Of a stretch of DNA of 64,000 nucleotides, positions 60,631 through 64,000 are shown piece by piece; positions within the stretch are counted from its first letter, which is position 1, and each line of letters opens with the position of its first letter. The translations under genes and the position numbers were made by a program. The notes under the pieces are model-generated. The model saw nothing but the letters and a program-made list of their open reading frames with translations. It searched no databases and was not told the origin of the DNA. The stretch comes from an uncultured Eubacteriales bacterium (lineage in GTDB: Bacteria > Bacillota > Clostridia > Oscillospirales > CAG-272): the NCBI GenBank assembly GCA_934402395.1, contig CAKRTQ010000002.1, positions 148,751 to 212,750 of the forward strand, given 5' to 3'.

Positions 60631-60687
60631 CTTTCACTGTCTTACTTTCACTGTCTTAATTATAGCACAAGCATCGGTTGATTTCAA
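60631..60687 (-). promoter_or_regulatory. promoter of the XRE module with a tandem 14-base repeat
   Basis: On the minus strand TTGAAA (60682-60687), 17 bases, TATAAT (60659-60664). Immediately after the -10 box lie two exact, adjacent copies of TAAGACAGTGAAAG (60645-60658 and 60631-60644), covering the start point. This is the expected place for an autorepressor site. Confidence 0.75.
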
Positions 60688-60817
60688 TGGATGCACCATT
60701 TACATAAAACAAACCGCAGTTGATTTTTGATTTGCTATGGAAAGAATATACCGGCGAATGCAAACAACTAAAATTGCACTTTTGAGTGCAAATAAAAAGC
60801 CTTTCGTGAAAAGCGAT

Positions 60818-60862
60818 GCAGGGCTGTTAAAAAACTCAAATTGAGTTTTTTAACAGCCCTGC
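60818..60862. terminator. terminator of the MerR gene, recurrent family
   Basis: A perfect 22-base-pair stem (60818-60839 and 60841-60862) with the A-tract, ACTCA, TGAGT, T-tract core and a GGGCTGT outer arm as at 28 and 42 kb. It lies 32 bases past the MerR stop. Confidence 0.85.
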
Positions 60863-60893
60863 GGAAATTGGCTTATATAAGCCGATTTTTCAA

Positions 60894-62441
60894 TTATGCG
60901 CGGGTAAATACATAAAAATAAACTCTTCCGCCGCCAAACGAATAATCACCGGACTTCCATTCTTTAAAGAGATATTCCTTCCCGTCGATCATCTTTATTT
61001 CATATGCCGATGCGGTTTTTTCACGTCCGTTCAGAATAAACCCATTTGTCCATACGGAGGTGCTGCTGTTCATTCCGTTTTGGGTAGTTGATATATACAC
61101 TCCGTTTTCTCTGAATTCTGCCGAAAGAACAAACAGATCTTCCCGCTTCATGTTCTGTTTATCGGGATCAAAGTCCTCTTTGTGTATGACAAAATCCCGC
61201 GCTTTCCATTTGCCGAGGACTTTTTCATCGTTTACAAACGGATAGTCGATATTGTCACATCTTCTGAACTCTTCTTGCGAAGCATAGTGCCTGTCGTCTG
61301 TCTTTTCATACACCCACACCTCAGGAGCACCGAATCCGATGCCGCTGCCGTCACAATAGTCGGTCATCTCAAGAAAAAGAAGCGTGTGTCCGTCGGCGTT
61401 TTCAATTGTATAACGATTTATATACAGCGTATTCGGTTTCGGTCCGTTTGTGAACAGTGCTCCTTTGGTCCAGCCGTCAACTGCCCAATAGGGTCTGCCA
61501 CCATCGATGAAGTACAGCTCATGAAGCCATGCAAGATGGCTGCATTTCGGTTTCCCATAAATAAAATGTTCGCGCGTAGGGACGATATCTACCATTTCCC
61601 ACTTTCCGCAAACCTCGGGGTCGTCTGTAAAAGGCGCATCTGCGTTTTTGCTGACATAAATCGGCTCTTTTGTTTTTCCGCTTACCGGGACTTTGAGCTC
61701 AACGGTTCCGTCTCCGTGGTAGATTTCATAATAAGCTCCGCACACCTTATAATTTGAGTCGTCAAGATGTTTTATAATAGCTTTATAAGCATCGTCAAGC
61801 TCGCCTTCGTTACAGCAAAGTGAGGCAACATCGCTTCCGAAAGTGATGATTTTCTCGTCATAACCGCTTTCTTTCGGCAGTTTGCCTGTGATTTCTGTGC
61901 AGGCGGCAAGGTCGAAATCGGACTCCTTGTATTCGGTTTCATAGTTTATAACTATTCTGCGTTTGCCGACAATGCTTTTCGGCAGTTTTTCCGCAATTTC
62001 AGATGCTTTGAGCAGTGCATCCGATTTTGATTTGTAAAATTTACGAACAAAGGCAACACGGATCTCATCCGTTTCTCTGATAATGATATTAAACATTTTA
62101 GTTTCTCCTTCCGTAAGACTGTTTTTGACAGACTCGATCTTTTTCAAGCGGTTCTGTGTGTTTTCGATGAGCAAATTCAGTTCGTCGAGCTTGTCATTCA
62201 ATATTCCGATGATTTTTTCATTATCGCCGACGGTCAGCTGTCTGCGTATCTCGTCAAGAGAAAAACCAAGCTCTTTCAAAGCAATAATACGATAACAATC
62301 CGCCAGCTTTGAAGCGGAATAGTACCGATACCCTGTGAATTTGTCAATGTTGTCCGGCACAAGCAATCCCATTGAGTCGTAATAACGCAGAGTCTTCACC
62401 GATATGTTGCACAGCTTTGATAATTCACCGATCTTATACAT
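60894..62441 (-). CDS. MerR-family regulator with GyrI-like domain and duplicated C-terminal domain
   Basis: A 515-residue protein in four parts: MerR winged helix (1-70, IGELSKLCNISVKTLRYYDSMGLL), coiled-coil dimer helix (75-115), a GyrI/SOUL-like effector domain (about 118-265), and two homologous domains at about 277-380 and 408-515. Both begin GKWE or GKWK, each has a WTKG or WTNG block and an aromatic end. Small-molecule binding to the GyrI-like part is typical. The promoter has a 19-base spacer, the hallmark of MerR-activated promoters. No target gene is adjacent, so autoactivation is likely. Confidence 0.85.
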   Translation of the reverse strand: MYKIGELSKLCNISVKTLRYYDSMGLLVPDNIDKFTGYRYYSASKLADCYRIIALKELGFSLDEIRRQLTVGDNEKIIGILNDKLDELNLLIENTQNRLKKIESVKNSLTEGETKMFNIIIRETDEIRVAFVRKFYKSKSDALLKASEIAEKLPKSIVGKRRIVINYETEYKESDFDLAACTEITGKLPKESGYDEKIITFGSDVASLCCNEGELDDAYKAIIKHLDDSNYKVCGAYYEIYHGDGTVELKVPVSGKTKEPIYVSKNADAPFTDDPEVCGKWEMVDIVPTREHFIYGKPKCSHLAWLHELYFIDGGRPYWAVDGWTKGALFTNGPKPNTLYINRYTIENADGHTLLFLEMTDYCDGSGIGFGAPEVWVYEKTDDRHYASQEEFRRCDNIDYPFVNDEKVLGKWKARDFVIHKEDFDPDKQNMKREDLFVLSAEFRENGVYISTTQNGMNSSTSVWTNGFILNGREKTASAYEIKMIDGKEYLFKEWKSGDYSFGGGRVYFYVFTRA

Positions 62442-62470
62442 AGCGTCTTCCTTTCTATTGATTTTGCAAT

Positions 62471-62494
62471 GGAAGAAACAGCGCTATTTCTTCC
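62471..62494 (-). promoter_or_regulatory. inverted repeat in the MerR leader
   Basis: GGAAGAAA pairs with TTTCTTCC around an 8-base centre, in the transcribed leader between the start point and the MerR ATG. Confidence 0.5.
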
Positions 62495-62504
62495 TTGCAC
62501 TTCA

Positions 62505-62535
62505 AGTCTATCATTACAGTTGGGGGGAGAGTCAA
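62505..62535 (-). promoter_or_regulatory. MerR-type promoter with a 19-base spacer
   Basis: On the minus strand TTGACT (62530-62535) and TAGACT (62505-62510) are separated by 19 bases (62511-62529), not 17. MerR regulators bind such over-long spacers and twist the DNA to allow open-complex formation. Confidence 0.75.
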
Positions 62536-62543
62536 TAGGTTTT

Positions 62544-64000
62544 TTAAAAAAAATTGTGATTATAAAAATCAGCCGAAAACGGGGCGGAAAGCCTCATTTC
62601 CGGCTTATTTTGGGTTGCCCATATGCGAGTATATCCGAACCGTTGAATGTTGTATTTATTGAGATAATTGCAGTTGTTAAGCAGTTCATCATCGTACGGT
62701 GTCTTGATTCCGCCGTCTACAGGCTCTTCTGCTGTAAACACTACTTTGCCGACGTCGGAACAGCCCGAATCCTTCAATGCCGTTTCCCTTGCGATTTCCA
62801 TATGAATATATCTGCGGTTGTAAATGATCTCGCCCGTCTTTGCGTCGACCTTGTAGCTGTACTGATACTTTGCCGTGTAAAATTCCAGTACCCAGCAGGG
62901 ACGACCCTGATTGCGGTTCAATTCTTCCTTGGTAAAGACAACCTTTTCCGATCCGGAAATTTCGGCATCTGCCAGTGCAATCTCCTTCGCCTTTTGCAGC
63001 GGTATGAACAGCGGCTCCTCACTCTTACTGAGAATGCCTCCGGATACAGCATTTATGCGATAGGTCCACTGCGTTCTGCCGTCGTTGAACACGAACTGAT
63101 AGTACGGAGTCTTGATTCCGCCGTCTACAAGCTCTTCTGCTGTAAACACTACTTTGCCGACGTCAGAGCAGCCGGAGTCCTCTAATGCGGTTTTCCTTGC
63201 AACATCTATGTGGATATAGCGGCGGTTGTAGATGATCTCGCCCGTCTTCGCGTCGACCTTGTAGCTGTACTGATACTTTGCCGTATAAAATTCCAGTACC
63301 CAGCAGGGGCGGCCCTGGTTGCGGTTCAGCTCCTCTTTGGTAAAGACCGGTCTCTCCGCATCGGTGATTCCGGCGTCCGCCAGCGCGATTTCCTTCGCCT
63401 TTTCCAGCGGCACGAACAGCGATTCTGCATTCTTGCCAAGAATCGTTCCGAGCACCGCGTCAATGAGGTAGGTCCACTGCGTTCTGCCGTCGTTGAACAT
63501 GAAGAGGTAGTACGGTGTTCTGACTCCGCCGTGGATCAGCTCTTCTACGGTGAATTCAATTCTGCCCTCTGCGGGACAGCCGGAATCCGCCCGCGCGGTT
63601 TCTCTGGCGACCTCCATGTTGATGTAGCGCCGGTTGTAGATGATCTCCCCCGTCTTTGCATCGATCATGTAGACGTACTGATATTTCGCCGTGTAAAACT
63701 CCAGCACCCAGCAGGGGCGGCCCTGGTTGCGGCTCAGCTCCTCTTTGGTAAAGACCGGTCTCTCCGCATCGATGATTCCGGCGTCCGCCAGCGCGATTTC
63801 CTTCGCCTTTTCCAGCGGCACGAACAGCGATTCCGCATTCTTTTCGAGAATTCCTCCGAGCACCGCGTCGATGCGGTAGCTCCACTGCGTTCTGCCGTCG
63901 TTGAACACGAACTGATAGTACGAAGTCTTGATTCCGCCGTCTACAAGCTCTTCTGCTGTAAACACTACTTTGCCGACGTCAGAGCAGCCGGAGTCCTCTA
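62544..64000 (-). CDS. PepSY-like tandem-repeat protein, N-terminus cut by window edge
   Basis: At least 480 residues, open to the right edge. It consists of tandem 136-residue units, each with two PepSY-like halves (AKEIALADAGI...TKEELNRNQGRPCWVLEFYT and ARETALEDSGC...DAKTGEIIYNRRY). PepSY modules occur in secreted inhibitors and sensor proteins. The last unit breaks off after GGIKTPY and ends in 50 unrelated residues, so the C-terminus appears truncated by deletion or frameshift. The N-terminus and any signal peptide are outside the window. Confidence 0.8.
   Translation of the reverse strand, partial: EDSGCSDVGKVVFTAEELVDGGIKTSYYQFVFNDGRTQWSYRIDAVLGGILEKNAESLFVPLEKAKEIALADAGIIDAERPVFTKEELSRNQGRPCWVLEFYTAKYQYVYMIDAKTGEIIYNRRYINMEVARETARADSGCPAEGRIEFTVEELIHGGVRTPYYLFMFNDGRTQWTYLIDAVLGTILGKNAESLFVPLEKAKEIALADAGITDAERPVFTKEELNRNQGRPCWVLEFYTAKYQYSYKVDAKTGEIIYNRRYIHIDVARKTALEDSGCSDVGKVVFTAEELVDGGIKTPYYQFVFNDGRTQWTYRINAVSGGILSKSEEPLFIPLQKAKEIALADAEISGSEKVVFTKEELNRNQGRPCWVLEFYTAKYQYSYKVDAKTGEIIYNRRYIHMEIARETALKDSGCSDVGKVVFTAEEPVDGGIKTPYDDELLNNCNYLNKYNIQRFGYTRIWATQNKPEMRLSAPFSADFYNHNFF
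62724..64000 (-). repeat. exact-period 408-base tandem DNA repeat
   Basis: The motif CTCTTCTGCTG and its variant recur at 62724, 63132, 63540 and 63948, each 408 bases apart. The stretch around 63072-63184 is almost identical to 63888-64000, two units away, whereas the intervening unit near 63540 differs at many positions. Another half-unit (about 63331 and 63737) is near identical one unit apart. This suggests recent duplication and partial gene conversion. Confidence 0.85.

Noticed and set aside
62724..64000. CRISPR-like repeats
   Set aside because: The 408-base period is coding in frame and lacks short repeats with unique spacers.
1..64000. tRNA, rRNA, tmRNA or other housekeeping RNA genes
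   Set aside because: I looked for cloverleaf T-loop (GTTCGA-like) and CCA ends and for rRNA-like stretches and saw none convincing; a covariance search would be needed to be sure.

Overview
The window looks like chromosomal DNA of a spore-forming, strictly Gram-positive member of the Clostridia, with roughly balanced GC and gene order like gut Oscillospiraceae or related families. The evidence is a complete sigG-type sporulation sigma factor, a DivIVA-like protein, several lipoproteins, DacA-type carboxypeptidase, AAAGGAGG-type ribosome binding sites and many TTGACA/TATAAT promoters with 17-base spacers. Species cannot be named from the sequence. No rRNA, tRNA, CRISPR array, phage or intact insertion sequence was seen.

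Layout. 0-4.6 kb, minus strand: guaB (cut by the left edge), a small P-loop protein, pgi and dacA. 4.6-9.5 kb, minus: a sugar-phosphate salvage operon (nucleotidyltransferase, NahK-like kinase, galE, galM, CPBP protease). 9.7-12.9 kb, plus: a Crp/Fnr regulator with a NitT/TauT-type ABC importer. 12.9-18.5 kb, minus: sigG, rplS, a polysaccharide flippase, yebC, argS and a 58-residue membrane protein with a sorting-signal-like tail. 18.6-26.4 kb, minus: the conserved Firmicutes cluster nusB, tsaD-like, xseA, xseB, ispA, tlyA, nadK, argR, recN. 26.5-28.2 kb, plus: an M23 peptidase and a membrane protein. 28.2-33.5 kb, minus: a heterodimeric ABC exporter and brnQ. 33.6-34.8 kb: a lipoprotein behind a structured leader. 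34.8-36.3 kb: a MATE transporter behind a guanidine-IV-like riboswitch. 36.4-42 kb, plus: TetR, a DUF308 protein, an MMPL transporter and a secreted heptad-repeat protein. 42-51.4 kb: glycoside hydrolases (GH2, GH127, GH36) with helpers and a decayed gene. 51.6-55.8 kb: regulators, a GNAT/SGNH operon and a DivIVA-like protein. 56-57.3 kb: xpt plus a possible uracil-DNA-glycosylase-like protein. 57.4-64 kb: a more AT-rich accessory stretch with a GIY-YIG/RAMA protein, a lipoprotein/XRE module, a MerR regulator with a duplicated C-terminal domain and an exact 408-base tandem-repeat PepSY protein running off the right edge.

How it works together. The 4.6-9.5 kb operon and the 42-51 kb hydrolases suggest that plant and host glycans (alpha-galactosides, beta-galactosides or glucuronides, beta-arabinosides) are opened and that galactose or amino-sugar phosphates feed into UDP-sugars and glycolysis via pgi. 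The most informative non-coding signals are regulatory: a MerR promoter with a 19-base spacer, a tandem 14-base repeat on an XRE start point, a Crp-type dyad on its own start point, PurBox-like repeats before xpt, a riboswitch-terminator before the MATE gene and an attenuator-like leader before a lipoprotein. A recurring terminator hairpin with a fixed A-tract/T-tract core closes many of these units.
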